A stretch of DNA of 48,768 bases. It comes from an uncultured Collinsella sp. GTDB lineage: Bacteria > Actinomycetota > Coriobacteriia > Coriobacteriales > Coriobacteriaceae. Positions 24,333-34,156 of this stretch are shown one piece after another. The first letter of the stretch is position 1. Every line of letters starts with the position of its first letter. The stretch covers positions 1-48,768 of the forward strand of contig CABQLI010000009.1 of assembly GCA_902464965.1 (NCBI GenBank). The letters are read 5' to 3'. Under the pieces are notes generated by a model, which was not told the origin of the DNA, searched no databases, and saw only the letters and a list, made by a program, of their open reading frames with translations. The translations under genes and the position numbers were made by a program.

Positions 24333-25709
24333 GTGGAAACCAAGCAATACCCCGATATGGAGTGCGACGTCGTCATTGCCGGCTGCGGCGTAGCGGGCCT
24401 GTACGCGGCGCTCAACCTGCCGACGAGCACGCGCGTGATCATGCTTTCCAAGGGCGCTGTCGACGAGTGCGATTCGATGCTCGCGCAGGGCGGCATCTGC
24501 GTGCTGCCCGAGGGCTCGGACTACGATGCCTTCTTTGAGGACACCATGCACGCCGGTCACTACGAGAACCGCCGCGAGAGCGTCGATATCATGATCCGCT
24601 CGAGCCGCTCGGTCATCAACGACCTGCTGGCCATGGGCGTGGATTTTGAGCGCAAGGCCGACGGCAGCCTCGACTTTACCCGCGAGGGCGCGCACAGCCG
24701 CCCGCGCATCGCCTTCCATGCCGACATTACGGGCAAGGAGATCACGACCAAGCTGCTCCAGGCCGTCCGCAAGCTGGATAACGTGCAGATTCTTGAGCAC
24801 GTGGCCATGACCGACATCCTGACGGGCGAGCGTGACGGCGCCACGGTGTGTGCCGGTGTCGTCGCCGTTTCCGTGGACGAGGACAACTCGGTTCGTCCCG
24901 CCGACGAGCTGGTAAATGCCGCCGAGGGCGTGCATGCCGGCGAGCCGTTTAAGATCCATGCCCGCCACACGCTGTGGGCGACGGGCGGTATCGGCGGCGT
25001 ATACGACCACTCGACCAACTATCCGCAGCTCACGGGCGATGCCTGCTACATCGCTCAGGAGCATGGCATTAAGATGGAGCACCTGGACTACGTGCAGATC
25101 CACCCCACGGGACTGTTCTCGCCGCAGCCGGGCCGCACCTTCCTGATCAGCGAGAGCTGCCGCGGCGAGGGCGCGATTTTGCTCAACGCCGCCGGCGAGC
25201 GCTTTACCGACGAGCTTCAGCCGCGTGATGTGGTCGCCGCCGCTATTCGCGAGCAGATGAAGCAGGACGGTACCGAGCACGAGTGGCTGAGCTTCGCCCC
25301 CGTCGAACGCGATGTGGTGACCGGGCATTTTGCCAACATTCGCGCGCGCTGCCTTGAGGACGGCCGCGACATCCTGGACGAGCCCATCCCCGTTACGCCC
25401 ACGCAGCACTACTTTATGGGTGGCGTATGGGTCGATAAGGACGGCCGCACCTCGATGCCCGAGCTCTACGCCGCGGGCGAGACGGCCTGCAACGGCGTTC
25501 ACGGCAAGAATCGCCTTGCTTCCAACAGCCTGCTCGAGTCCCTAGTCTGGGGTCGCCGCGCCGCGTGGTACATGCGCACCGGCAAGTCGCTGGCCGTGGA
25601 GCAGGCGGGCGATCCCGCGCTCGATGGCCGTCATCGCGCCCTGAGCGCCGACATCCTGGCAATCGATGATCTGGCCCGTGCCGCCGGCACGCAGGCCGTG
25701 GAGGAGTAG
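24333..25709 (+). CDS. nadB: L-aspartate oxidase
   Basis: 458 residues. This FAD enzyme oxidises aspartate to iminoaspartate for NadA. The FAD-binding GXGXXG-type motif is VVIAGCGVAGLYAALN, the substrate loop has HIDE-type residues in LDYVQIHPTGLF, and the FAD-contacting FISESCRGEGAILLNA and HYFMGGVWVD, LYAAGETACNGVHGKNRLASN motifs are present. A GTG start at 24333 with GGGAGAGG upstream is preferred to the ATG at 24306, which lies in the hairpin. It is 3 bp from nadC. Confidence 0.94.
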   Translation: METKQYPDMECDVVIAGCGVAGLYAALNLPTSTRVIMLSKGAVDECDSMLAQGGICVLPEGSDYDAFFEDTMHAGHYENRRESVDIMIRSSRSVINDLLAMGVDFERKADGSLDFTREGAHSRPRIAFHADITGKEITTKLLQAVRKLDNVQILEHVAMTDILTGERDGATVCAGVVAVSVDEDNSVRPADELVNAAEGVHAGEPFKIHARHTLWATGGIGGVYDHSTNYPQLTGDACYIAQEHGIKMEHLDYVQIHPTGLFSPQPGRTFLISESCRGEGAILLNAAGERFTDELQPRDVVAAAIREQMKQDGTEHEWLSFAPVERDVVTGHFANIRARCLEDGRDILDEPIPVTPTQHYFMGGVWVDKDGRTSMPELYAAGETACNGVHGKNRLASNSLLESLVWGRRAAWYMRTGKSLAVEQAGDPALDGRHRALSADILAIDDLARAAGTQAVEE

Positions 25710-25712
25710 ACC

Positions 25713-26573
25713 ATGAATCCCATTACCATGAAGCTCGTCGTCGATGATCTGATTCTGCAGGCTCTGCGCGAGGACATTACCTTTGAGGACGTGAGCACGG
25801 CGAGTGTGTGCCCCACGGCGCGCCCCGCCACGGTGGAGCTTATCGCCAAGGCCGATGGCATCATCGCGGGCCTGGATGTGTTCGCTCGCACCTTTGAGCT
25901 GCTGGATTCGCAGAGCTCGGTGCTGTTTGATGTTGCCGACGGTGACGAGGTCCACGCCGGTGACCACGTGGGGCAGGTGCGTGGCGACGCGCGCGTGTTG
26001 CTTTCGGGCGAGCGCGTGGCGCTCAACTACCTGCAGCGCATGAGCGGTATCGCTACCTATACGCACCAGATGGCCGCGGCGCTCGAGGGCACCAAGACCG
26101 TGCTCGTCGATACGCGCAAGACCACGCCGGGCATGCGCGTCTTTGAGAAGGCCGCGGTCGAGATTGGCGGCGGCAGCAACCACCGTTACAACCTGTCGAC
26201 GGCCGTCATGCTCAAGGACAACCACATCGATGCCGCCGGCGGCGTGACGCGTGCAATCGAGATGGCGCGCGCCCATGCATCGTTTACCGCGACGGTCGAG
26301 ATCGAGTGCGAGAACCTGGACATGGTGCGCGAGGCCGTGGAAGCCGGTGCCGACATTATCATGCTCGACAATATGACCCATGACGACATGGCGGCCGCTA
26401 TCGAGCTTATCGCCGGTCGTGCCAAGACCGAGTGTTCGGGCAACGTGGACGCCAGCAATATCCGCGCGCTCGCCGACCTGGGCGTTGACTTTATTAGCTC
26501 GGGGGCGCTGACGCACTCTGCGCCGATTCTCGACCTCTCGCTTAAGCACCTGCGTCTGCTGGACGGTAAATAA
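25713..26573 (+). CDS. nadC: nicotinate-nucleotide pyrophosphorylase
   Basis: 286 residues. It converts quinolinate and PRPP to nicotinate mononucleotide. Family motifs are ALREDITFEDVST at the N-terminus, GERVALNYLQRMSGIAT, DTRKTTPGMRVFEKAAV, GGGSNHRYNLSTAVMLKDNH and VEIECENLDMVREAVEAG. It starts 3 bp after nadB with GAGGAG just ahead, and its stop overlaps the niaR start by one base. Confidence 0.97.
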   Translation: MNPITMKLVVDDLILQALREDITFEDVSTASVCPTARPATVELIAKADGIIAGLDVFARTFELLDSQSSVLFDVADGDEVHAGDHVGQVRGDARVLLSGERVALNYLQRMSGIATYTHQMAAALEGTKTVLVDTRKTTPGMRVFEKAAVEIGGGSNHRYNLSTAVMLKDNHIDAAGGVTRAIEMARAHASFTATVEIECENLDMVREAVEAGADIIMLDNMTHDDMAAAIELIAGRAKTECSGNVDASNIRALADLGVDFISSGALTHSAPILDLSLKHLRLLDGK

Positions 26574-27118
26574 TGGACGCCCGCGAGCGTCGCCGTGCCA
26601 TCATAGGCGTGCTCGAGCGAGCCAAGGAGCCCGTTTCGGGCAGTGCGCTTGCTCGTGAGGTGGGTGTGAGCCGCCAGATTGTCGTGCAAGACATCGCCCT
26701 GCTGCGCGCCGATGGGCACGATATCGTGGCCACCAATCGCGGCTACGTGCTGCAGGAGGCGGCGGGCAGCCCGGCTGTTCCCACGCGCGTGGTCAAGGTG
26801 CACCATGGCGTGGAGCAGGCAAGTGACGAGCTCACGAGCATCGTCGACGCCGGAGGCGCCGTTCTCAACGTGATCGTCAATCACCGCGTGTATGGCAAGA
26901 TCACAGCCGATCTGGACATTCGCAACCGTCGCGATATCGAGCGCTATCTGGAGGGTATTGCCAGCGGCAAGAGTTTTCCACTGCTGACGGTGACAAGCGG
27001 CTATCACTTCCATCGCATCGCGGCGGAGGACGAGCAAACCCTCGACGAGATCGAGGCGATGCTCAAGGAGAAAGGCTACCTAGCAGACCTGATGCCCTAC
27101 GAGGACAACCTCGGCTAG
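26573..27118 (+). CDS. niaR: NiaR, niacin-responsive repressor
   Basis: 181 residues. An HTH_11 domain (RRAIIGVLERAKEPVSGSAL, about 7-60) is joined to a 3H domain whose three conserved histidines appear in VKVHHGVEQ, VNHRVYG and GYHFHRI. In other bacteria NiaR binds nicotinate and represses NAD synthesis and niacin transport genes. As the last gene of nadABC, with a large palindrome before nadA, it probably controls its own operon. It is followed by a terminator. Confidence 0.93.
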   Translation: MDARERRRAIIGVLERAKEPVSGSALAREVGVSRQIVVQDIALLRADGHDIVATNRGYVLQEAAGSPAVPTRVVKVHHGVEQASDELTSIVDAGGAVLNVIVNHRVYGKITADLDIRNRRDIERYLEGIASGKSFPLLTVTSGYHFHRIAAEDEQTLDEIEAMLKEKGYLADLMPYEDNLG

Positions 27119-27123
27119 ACCAC

Positions 27124-27148
27124 CAATTTGGGGACAGGTTTCAAATTG
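27124..27148. repeat. 13-nt-loop hairpin (family A)
   Basis: Stem CAATTT / AAATTG around GGGGACAGGTTTC, just after niaR. Confidence 0.75.
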
Positions 27149-27162
27149 AGGATTGCAAAAAA

Positions 27163-27198
27163 GAGGGCTATCGCGCCGATGCGATGGCCCTCGTTTTA
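27163..27198 (+). terminator. terminator of the nad operon
   Basis: GAGGGCTATCGC / GCGATGGCCCTC with one wobble, 6-base loop, then GTTTTA. Confidence 0.85.
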
Positions 27199-27256
27199 TG
27201 AGATATGAAATATGAAATGCTAAATCCGCAAGTAAAAACGTGTTTAAGATGTGGGG

Positions 27257-28402
27257 CTACTGGTGGTCTCCAGAATATCGGACGTAGGCATCCGACATGC
27301 CTTGATTTTTTAAGGCAGAAACCGCTTGTTCCGCCTCAGTTCGACTTGAAAACCTGCCAGCGGAAACCGAATACCACGTCTCCTTGTTAAGGTTTGTCCA
27401 GTCTGTTGTGCACACGACAATTGCGCCTGGGAACCCGCTGTTTCTAAGATCATCTGCCTTTTTCTCCGATGTTGTATAGTCCTTACTGGCCATGACGAAT
27501 GCGCCCCAAAATGGGCTTATTTCTGATAGAGAAGACGTCGATGACTCATTCTGCTCGACGGCTTTCTTTGCATTTTCAGCCTCTTGCTCAGCGCGCTTTT
27601 GAGCGGCAGAAGCATCCTCGGCTTGTTTGGCGGAAACTGCTGCATCACGAGCTCCCCTTGCGGCTGCAGCTAGAGCTTTCGCTGAGCTCTTCGAATCGCA
27701 ACCTCCCCGCTCGGCTAACTTTTCTGCCGCATTGATTTGCTCGTCGGTAACATCGGCTGGATCGATCTTGTCACCCAATGTCAGCTTTGCCATCTCGCGG
27801 AAATCAGCCTTTTCGCCATCTTTGAGAGCACGCTTCACTTTAAATTTTACGCTCGAATCGGAAACGTTCCAGAGCGAGCCGTCCGCTCCAATCGGAGTAC
27901 CCTCTATTACGAGCTCATATGTTCCCGGAATGAGTTCAAGACCTTTTCCATCGGAATCGACAAATGCCGTTTTGTCGATTTTGCTTCCGTTGACATCGGT
28001 TCCTTTCACGCGGATCGGTAGCTTGGAAGCTCCTTCCGATGTATTCCATCCATCTCCGGAAACACTGATAAGAACAGAATGCTTCGAGTATTCAGCTGCA
28101 GTGGTCTTCTGCTTCTTTGTCGTCTGTTTCGATTGCGGCATGTACACGCCAAAGTAATAGCTGGCACCTCCGCATGCGACTAACGCCGCAATCATCGCTG
28201 CCACAATGATTCGCGTACGCTTTTTGGGTTGTCTGCTCCGACTGGTTGTAGAGACATTGCACAGTCGATTGCCAAGCGCAGACTGAGTTGGCTCAAGAGG
28301 TTGACTAGATAAATCAACCTGGGCTGAATCCAGTGGTGCCCCGCATTGAACGCAGAATTGCATTCCGTCTTCGTTTTTCGTGCCGCATTCTGTGCAGTAC
28401 AT
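27257..28402 (-). CDS. zinc-ribbon membrane protein with SPOR-like C-terminus
   Basis: 381 residues. An N-terminal zinc ribbon (MYCTECGTKN, FCVQCGAPLD) faces the cytoplasm, followed by a basic stretch and one membrane helix (IIVAAMIAALVACGGASYYF, about 65-85). The outer part has a beta-rich domain with KLPIRVKGTDVNGSKID and LELIPGTYELVIEG, an Ala-rich coiled coil (about 225-285), and a C-terminal SPOR-like region (TWYSVSAGRFSSRTEAEQAV) that may bind peptidoglycan. The middle domain is clearly related to the protein at 44124-45605 (same order: beta domain, TDEQINAAEKLAE-type segment, Ala-rich helix). GAGGAG precedes the ATG. Base composition is poorer in GC than the core genes. Function unknown. 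Confidence 0.85.
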   Translation of the reverse strand: MYCTECGTKNEDGMQFCVQCGAPLDSAQVDLSSQPLEPTQSALGNRLCNVSTTSRSRQPKKRTRIIVAAMIAALVACGGASYYFGVYMPQSKQTTKKQKTTAAEYSKHSVLISVSGDGWNTSEGASKLPIRVKGTDVNGSKIDKTAFVDSDGKGLELIPGTYELVIEGTPIGADGSLWNVSDSSVKFKVKRALKDGEKADFREMAKLTLGDKIDPADVTDEQINAAEKLAERGGCDSKSSAKALAAAARGARDAAVSAKQAEDASAAQKRAEQEAENAKKAVEQNESSTSSLSEISPFWGAFVMASKDYTTSEKKADDLRNSGFPGAIVVCTTDWTNLNKETWYSVSAGRFSSRTEAEQAVSALKNQGMSDAYVRYSGDHQ

Positions 28403-28435
28403 ATGAGTCTCCTCGGTTTGATTTACAGAGACCTT

Positions 28436-29353
28436 CTATTCAAAACGATGGCCACATTTGCCACAGAATTTTGCAGACTCATCCTGCATGGCGCCACAAT
28501 TGGGACACCATTTCTTTCCAGCTTCGTTGCCTGCCGTTTCGTTACTCGTTATCGGACTGCCGTCGCCTTGCTTCTGCGCAGTATCTTGGTAGGTATTGGA
28601 CATACTTCCGACCACCTGCTTGGCAGCTTGCTGTATATTTTTCAATTCAGAATTAGAAAAGAGGTCTTTCCCGTTGCGTCCCAATACCGCGCGAAGATGA
28701 AATACGACCATCATGGTCGTTCCCGCTACAAGCAATACCGCACCGACACCAACGCTGAAACCAAATCCTGCATCTCTGATAAGGCTGTTCAATATAACAA
28801 CTAAAGAAATGCCGCCTGTTGCGACGCCAATCAAAGGAAGGCCATAGCAGCCCAAGACGGTTGCAATAATCCAAATAGGCTGAAACCACCAATAGCCCAT
28901 GGCAACATAGCTGCCGCCCAAATAGGATGTGGAGGTCAGTTCTTTGGAAGAAAAACCGAGAAATGATGCGACGATGGCAATTAAGGTAGCTAGCACCATC
29001 ATTTTCTGGTTAAACCCAAAGGAAAAAGAAAGGCCTATTTTCTGCTGCTTCGTGTTAAATGCGGATCGTTGCATTTGATTGCCGAGGTTTGAAAAAGCGG
29101 TTTTAGCACTATCGGCTGCCTCGTGCGCCATTTGAACGCTGCTCGCTGTTTCATCGCTGTTCGCCTGATAAGAAGGACCGTCGCTGTCTTCACTCGGTTT
29201 TGTTCGATTTATGGCTGCCCTTTTGCTTTCATTGGCCTGTACATCCGCTTCTGTTTCTTTATATGAACCTTCAGGGTCGCAAAGAGACGCTCCGCATTTT
29301 TCGCAATACACTGCTATTTCAGAATTCTTGTGACCACATTTCCAGCAGTACAT
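28436..29353 (-). CDS. membrane protein with zinc ribbons at both ends
   Basis: 305 residues. A zinc ribbon at the N-terminus (MYCWKCGHKN, YCEKCGASL) and another at the C-terminus (WCPNCGAMQD, FCGKCGHRFE) bracket a polar linker and about four membrane helices between 115 and 225 (MMVLATLIAIVASFLGF; PIWIIATVLGCYGLPLIGVA; VGVGAVLLVAGTTMMVVF). It lies 33 bp upstream of the other zinc-ribbon gene in the same direction and may be co-transcribed with it. No known enzyme motif. Low GC relative to the neighbours. Function unknown. Confidence 0.82.
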   Translation of the reverse strand: MYCWKCGHKNSEIAVYCEKCGASLCDPEGSYKETEADVQANESKRAAINRTKPSEDSDGPSYQANSDETASSVQMAHEAADSAKTAFSNLGNQMQRSAFNTKQQKIGLSFSFGFNQKMMVLATLIAIVASFLGFSSKELTSTSYLGGSYVAMGYWWFQPIWIIATVLGCYGLPLIGVATGGISLVVILNSLIRDAGFGFSVGVGAVLLVAGTTMMVVFHLRAVLGRNGKDLFSNSELKNIQQAAKQVVGSMSNTYQDTAQKQGDGSPITSNETAGNEAGKKWCPNCGAMQDESAKFCGKCGHRFE

Positions 29354-29372
29354 TTCTGCCCCCGTTTCTTAT

Positions 29373-29786
29373 CTAAAACTTATACATGCCGTAGAGTTCA
29401 TTTTTGTCATTGGAAAACGCTTCTCGATACTTCGCGGAAGCCTTTGAGATTCTATTTCTCTCGAAATCGACTACTTCGTGCCGCCAATCTTCGTTCTCGA
29501 AATAGTGGTTTGCATAGGATTCGAAGAATCCTTCTCCGGGGATATGGTTCGAATCATTCTTTCTTCCTACCAGAGCGGGCAAGCTTGGCAGACCCAAATT
29601 CACGCACCATTCCTGGATGGCGTCTAAAAGAAAGGCGACCTCTCTGCTGTGAGGATTTCCCATTTCCATCCTCCGAGCGAACTCCGAGTAACTAATCGGG
29701 TCCTGTCCCTCATGAGACGCTTGCCATATCACCATGGCGGCCTTTTGGATCTTAGTTTCGGCAAATCGATGGTTTTGCTTATCCAT
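29373..29786 (-). CDS. hypothetical protein, unknown
   Basis: 137 residues, soluble, no signal or membrane segment. It is Trp- and Tyr-rich (MVIWQASHEG, WCVNLGLPSL, YANHYFENEDW). The first half (ISYSEFARRMEMGNPHSREV) reads like a helical DNA-binding-style fold; the rest has no recognisable motif. AAGGAG lies 7 bases before the ATG. It is divergent from an XRE-type regulator gene, which may control it, and upstream of the zinc-ribbon genes on the same strand. Confidence 0.7.
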   Translation of the reverse strand: MDKQNHRFAETKIQKAAMVIWQASHEGQDPISYSEFARRMEMGNPHSREVAFLLDAIQEWCVNLGLPSLPALVGRKNDSNHIPGEGFFESYANHYFENEDWRHEVVDFERNRISKASAKYREAFSNDKNELYGMYKF

Positions 29787-29893
29787 AGAACCACTCCTTT
29801 GCTAACGCCTTGTTTGCATATTAAGCTGGGAAAAGTCTGTTTGCAAACTCTCTGTTTGTTGTTCGACAAATTCTGTTGTCATAGCGTCGATTT
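29787..29893. promoter_or_regulatory. divergent promoter region with GTTTG half-sites
   Basis: It contains GTTTGCAAAC as a 10-bp palindrome near 29840 and further GTTTG/CAAAT half-sites (TTTGTTGTTCGACAAA near 29857). An XRE-type regulator beside it could bind here; this is inference. Confidence 0.4.
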
Positions 29894-30121
29894 ATGCAGA
29901 CAGAGGGTTTTCAAAACTTCAACAAGCAGCTGGGCCACCATCTGCAACTTCTTCGAAAGAGCCAAGGGTTGTCCCAAGAGGCTGTCGGAGAAGCGCTCGG
30001 CATGGACCGGGTTTCGATTGGAAATATCGAGCAAGGAAAGCGAGCTCCTCGGCTTCAGACCCTCTACGCGTTGGCACTTCTCTACAGAGTTCCCGTTGCA
30101 AAGCTGTTTGATTTTGAATAG
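29894..30121 (+). CDS. small XRE-family HTH regulator
   Basis: 75 residues, essentially one HTH_3 domain: LGHHLQLLRKSQGLSQEAVG, ALGMDRVSIGNIEQGKRAP, LYALALLYRVPVAKLFDFE. No sensor domain. No ribosome binding site is visible before the ATG at 29894, so it may be read from a leaderless or weakly translated message. It is divergent from the 137-residue gene and belongs to the lower-GC patch. Probably controls this patch. Confidence 0.82.
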   Translation: MQTEGFQNFNKQLGHHLQLLRKSQGLSQEAVGEALGMDRVSIGNIEQGKRAPRLQTLYALALLYRVPVAKLFDFE

Positions 30122-30390
30122 GGCGCTCGGTGCTGTAAGCGAAATGCTTTTCTATCGCTACGTCTAGCTTTAAATTGCTGCTTCCTATTAGAGTAAAAAG
30201 ATGCAGAACATTTTTGCCAGCGTCTGTTCAGTCTGACTTCTTCGGCTGTCGTTGGTTTGTCTCGGCTGCTGCAGATTTAGTTGTTAATACGGGTGATTTT
30301 GTCCACATTCCCATTTTGGGCGAACTCGTGGCGGGACAAAACCACCAATTTGAAACCTGTCCCCAAATTGGTGGTCCTAGTAACGAATGC
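30122..30390. other. gene-free space after the XRE gene
   Basis: No credible gene. It holds an AT-rich stretch and a family A hairpin at 30342-30374. Confidence 0.6.
30342..30374. repeat. 13-nt-loop hairpin (family A), inverted orientation
   Basis: Stem CCACCAATTT / AAATTGGTGG; loop GAAACCTGTCCCC, the exact complement of GGGGACAGGTTTC. Confidence 0.8.
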
Positions 30391-30428
30391 AAAAGGAGGC
30401 CTCCGCGGCGATGCGGAGGCCTCCTTTT
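30391..30428 (-). terminator. terminator after ferredoxin gene
   Basis: Perfect 16-bp stem AAAAGGAGGCCTCCGC with its complement, 6-base loop; A and T runs on both sides allow use in both directions. Confidence 0.85.
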
Positions 30429-30468
30429 TGTGCACGGTGTACTTTTGAGTGTGCAAGTGGGGGAGTTG

Positions 30469-30654
30469 TTACTCCTCAACGATCTCGGTGATCGCGCCAG
30501 CGGGGCAAGCGTCCTGGCAAGCGCCACAGGCGACGCAGGAGTCCTCGTCAGCGACGGTAGCGACGTCCTGGAGCTCCAGAACTCCAGCGGGGCAGGAGTC
30601 GACGCAAACGCCACAAGCGATGCACTCGTCGGCATCAATTACGGGATGAGCCAT
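30469..30654 (-). CDS. 2x[4Fe-4S] ferredoxin
   Basis: 61 residues. Two clostridial-type cluster motifs, CIACGVCVDSCPAG and CVACGACQDACPAG, give eight cysteines for two [4Fe-4S] clusters. It is a soluble low-potential electron carrier, likely serving hydrogenase or oxidoreductases in an anaerobe. The ATG at 30654 lies 8 bases after GAGAGG. Alone in its transcription unit. Confidence 0.95.
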   Translation of the reverse strand: MAHPVIDADECIACGVCVDSCPAGVLELQDVATVADEDSCVACGACQDACPAGAITEIVEE

Positions 30655-31175
30655 GGTAGTTTCCTCTCTGTTGACCGACGCTACAGGCGATGCGCGCCGG
30701 TTTGATTCGGGCAAAAACATACCACGGGAGCGACCGTTTGCAATACCCTCTGGCCGGCATCTTCATACCGTTCGCCGAGTATGCCAAGGTTTACTAAAAA
30801 ACGCGCAGGTGGGGCCGTTGAGCTGCGCAAATGTTAGCTAAAGGTGACTTGAAATATTGAGCTATTGGGCGCGTTTGCGGAAAGGGCATCCCGTTATTTG
30901 GCCGAAAAACGGGTCGCAGTTTCCGGTTGGGCCCGCTAGCGGAAACTGCGACCCGGTATCAGCTCTCAAAACGGGATACGGTTTCCGGTTGAGCCTTCAG
31001 ACGGAAACCGCGGCCCGGAATCCACGCTCAAAACGGGACGAGCTTTCCGCAAGGCAGCCCCAGGCACCCTCGGACCCAAGCCTCAGCCATCTCTACATAG
31101 ATCTCGATAGATTTGCCTAGAACTCAAACAGCGCATCTACCTGCGCATTTAAGAACCTAAACTCTCGGCAATAAG
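30655..31175. other. gene-free space before dnaK
   Basis: No credible gene. 30877-31050 is the second family B palindrome array; the rest is AT-richer sequence leading to the dnaK promoter. Confidence 0.6.
30877..31050. repeat. palindrome array of three units, 62-bp period (family B)
   Basis: Units at about 30877-30925, 30939-30988 and 31001-31050 follow GCGGAAACTGCGACCCGG ... AAAACGGGATACGGTTTCCG. Same unit, number and period as at 7447-7620. Confidence 0.87.
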
Positions 31176-31208
31176 AAATCTTATATGAATTGACTTAGAT
31201 TTTGTATA
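31176..31208 (+). promoter_or_regulatory. dnaK promoter with heat-shock box
   Basis: AAATCTTATAT, five bases, then GACTTAGATTT and TGTATA. The same two 11-mers with the same spacing occur before clpB at 40942. CTTATAT and ACTTAGA match the HspR HAIR half-sites CTTGAGT and ACTCAAG in part, so HspR binding is likely but inferred. Confidence 0.65.
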
Positions 31209-31311
31209 TTCCGGCCCATAAGGGGATACACTACATCCTGAAAGACAAGCCGAAACACCGCTCGGCAGACCGCCGAGTTGGTGCAAACGCACAAGAGAGA
31301 GGGAATTTCTA

Positions 31312-33204
<1,893 letters not shown>

Positions 33205-33206
33205 TC

Positions 33207-34049
33207 ATGTCCGCCCGTAAAGCTCGCACGGAGGCGGCTGCCGCTGGCGCCGCCCCCGTTGACTCTGAGGAGAAGGACGTGAAGATTCCCGTAGAGGCCG
33301 TCGACGATACCGAGGCCAACGAGGCCGCGGCCGCCGAGGCTGTCGAGAACCAGGTAGAGGATTCCAACAAGGAGGCGACGATGACCGAGGACGAGATGGT
33401 GGAAGCCGCTATCCGCGCCGGTGAGGAAGCCGCCGACAACGACTTTAAGCTCAAGTTCGAGCAGGCCCAAAAGGAGCTCGCCGACGTGCGCAGCGAGCTC
33501 GATGCTGCGGCAGAGGCCCAGAAGGCCGCCGAGGACAAGGCAAAGGACGCCACGGAGCGTACCGCCCGTCTGCAGGCCGACTGGGAGAACTTCCGTCGCC
33601 GCACCGCCAATGAGCGTATCGCCGAGCGCGAGCGCGCGACCGAGAAGCTCGTCACTGCGCTGCTGCCGGTGGTCGACGATATCGAACGTGCGATTGACCA
33701 TGCCCGCAGCCAGGAGCTTGCCGATGACTTTAAGCAGTTCGTCGACGGCGTCGACGCGGTGCATGCCAAGCTGCTCGATGTGTTTGCGCACGAGGGCGTT
33801 GAGCCCATCGACCCCAAGGGCGAGGCGTTCGATCCGCTCGAGCACCAGGCTGTGGGTCGCGTCGAGGACGCATCGCAGTACGACGAGACCGTCAACGATG
33901 TGTACCAGAAGGGCTACCGCATGGCGGATCGCATCCTGCGTTCCGCGATGGTGACGGTGACCTACGGTGGCGAGAAGCGCCCCGCACCGGAGCCCGAAGC
34001 GGCGCCCGAGGATGCTACGGCCGATACGGCCGAGAGCACCGAGGAGTAA
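33207..34049 (+). CDS. grpE: GrpE nucleotide exchange factor
   Basis: 280 residues from the ATG at 33207, two bases after the dnaK stop; most GrpE proteins have about 200. The first ~58 residues are Ala/Glu-rich and disordered. An internal ATG at 33381 has AAGGAGG five bases before it, a better ribosome binding site than the first start, and would give 222 residues. The core has a long coiled coil (LKFEQAQKELADVRSELDAA), RLQADWENFRRRTANER and the beta-wing VYQKGYRMADRILRSAMVTV. It releases ADP from DnaK. Confidence 0.93.
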   Translation: MSARKARTEAAAAGAAPVDSEEKDVKIPVEAVDDTEANEAAAAEAVENQVEDSNKEATMTEDEMVEAAIRAGEEAADNDFKLKFEQAQKELADVRSELDAAAEAQKAAEDKAKDATERTARLQADWENFRRRTANERIAERERATEKLVTALLPVVDDIERAIDHARSQELADDFKQFVDGVDAVHAKLLDVFAHEGVEPIDPKGEAFDPLEHQAVGRVEDASQYDETVNDVYQKGYRMADRILRSAMVTVTYGGEKRPAPEPEAAPEDATADTAESTEE

Positions 34050-34055
34050 TTGAGA

Positions 34056-34086
34056 AGGGCCCCGGGGCAACACCCGGGGCCCTTTC
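34056..34086 (+). terminator. hairpin between grpE and dnaJ
   Basis: AAGGGCCCCGGG / CCCGGGGCCCTT, 12-bp perfect stem, 6-base loop, short T run. It probably attenuates transcription into dnaJ-hspR. Confidence 0.75.
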
Positions 34087-34156
34087 TGGCCTAGTGCCAT
34101 ATGACAGCATGAGCCGCCGCCCGCTGGACGGCGGATGAAACAGGAGAGGAGCTACG

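Noticed and set aside
31176..31208. CIRCE element before dnaK
   Set aside because: The TTAGCACTC/GAGTGCTAA arms are absent and the operon carries hspR, not hrcA.
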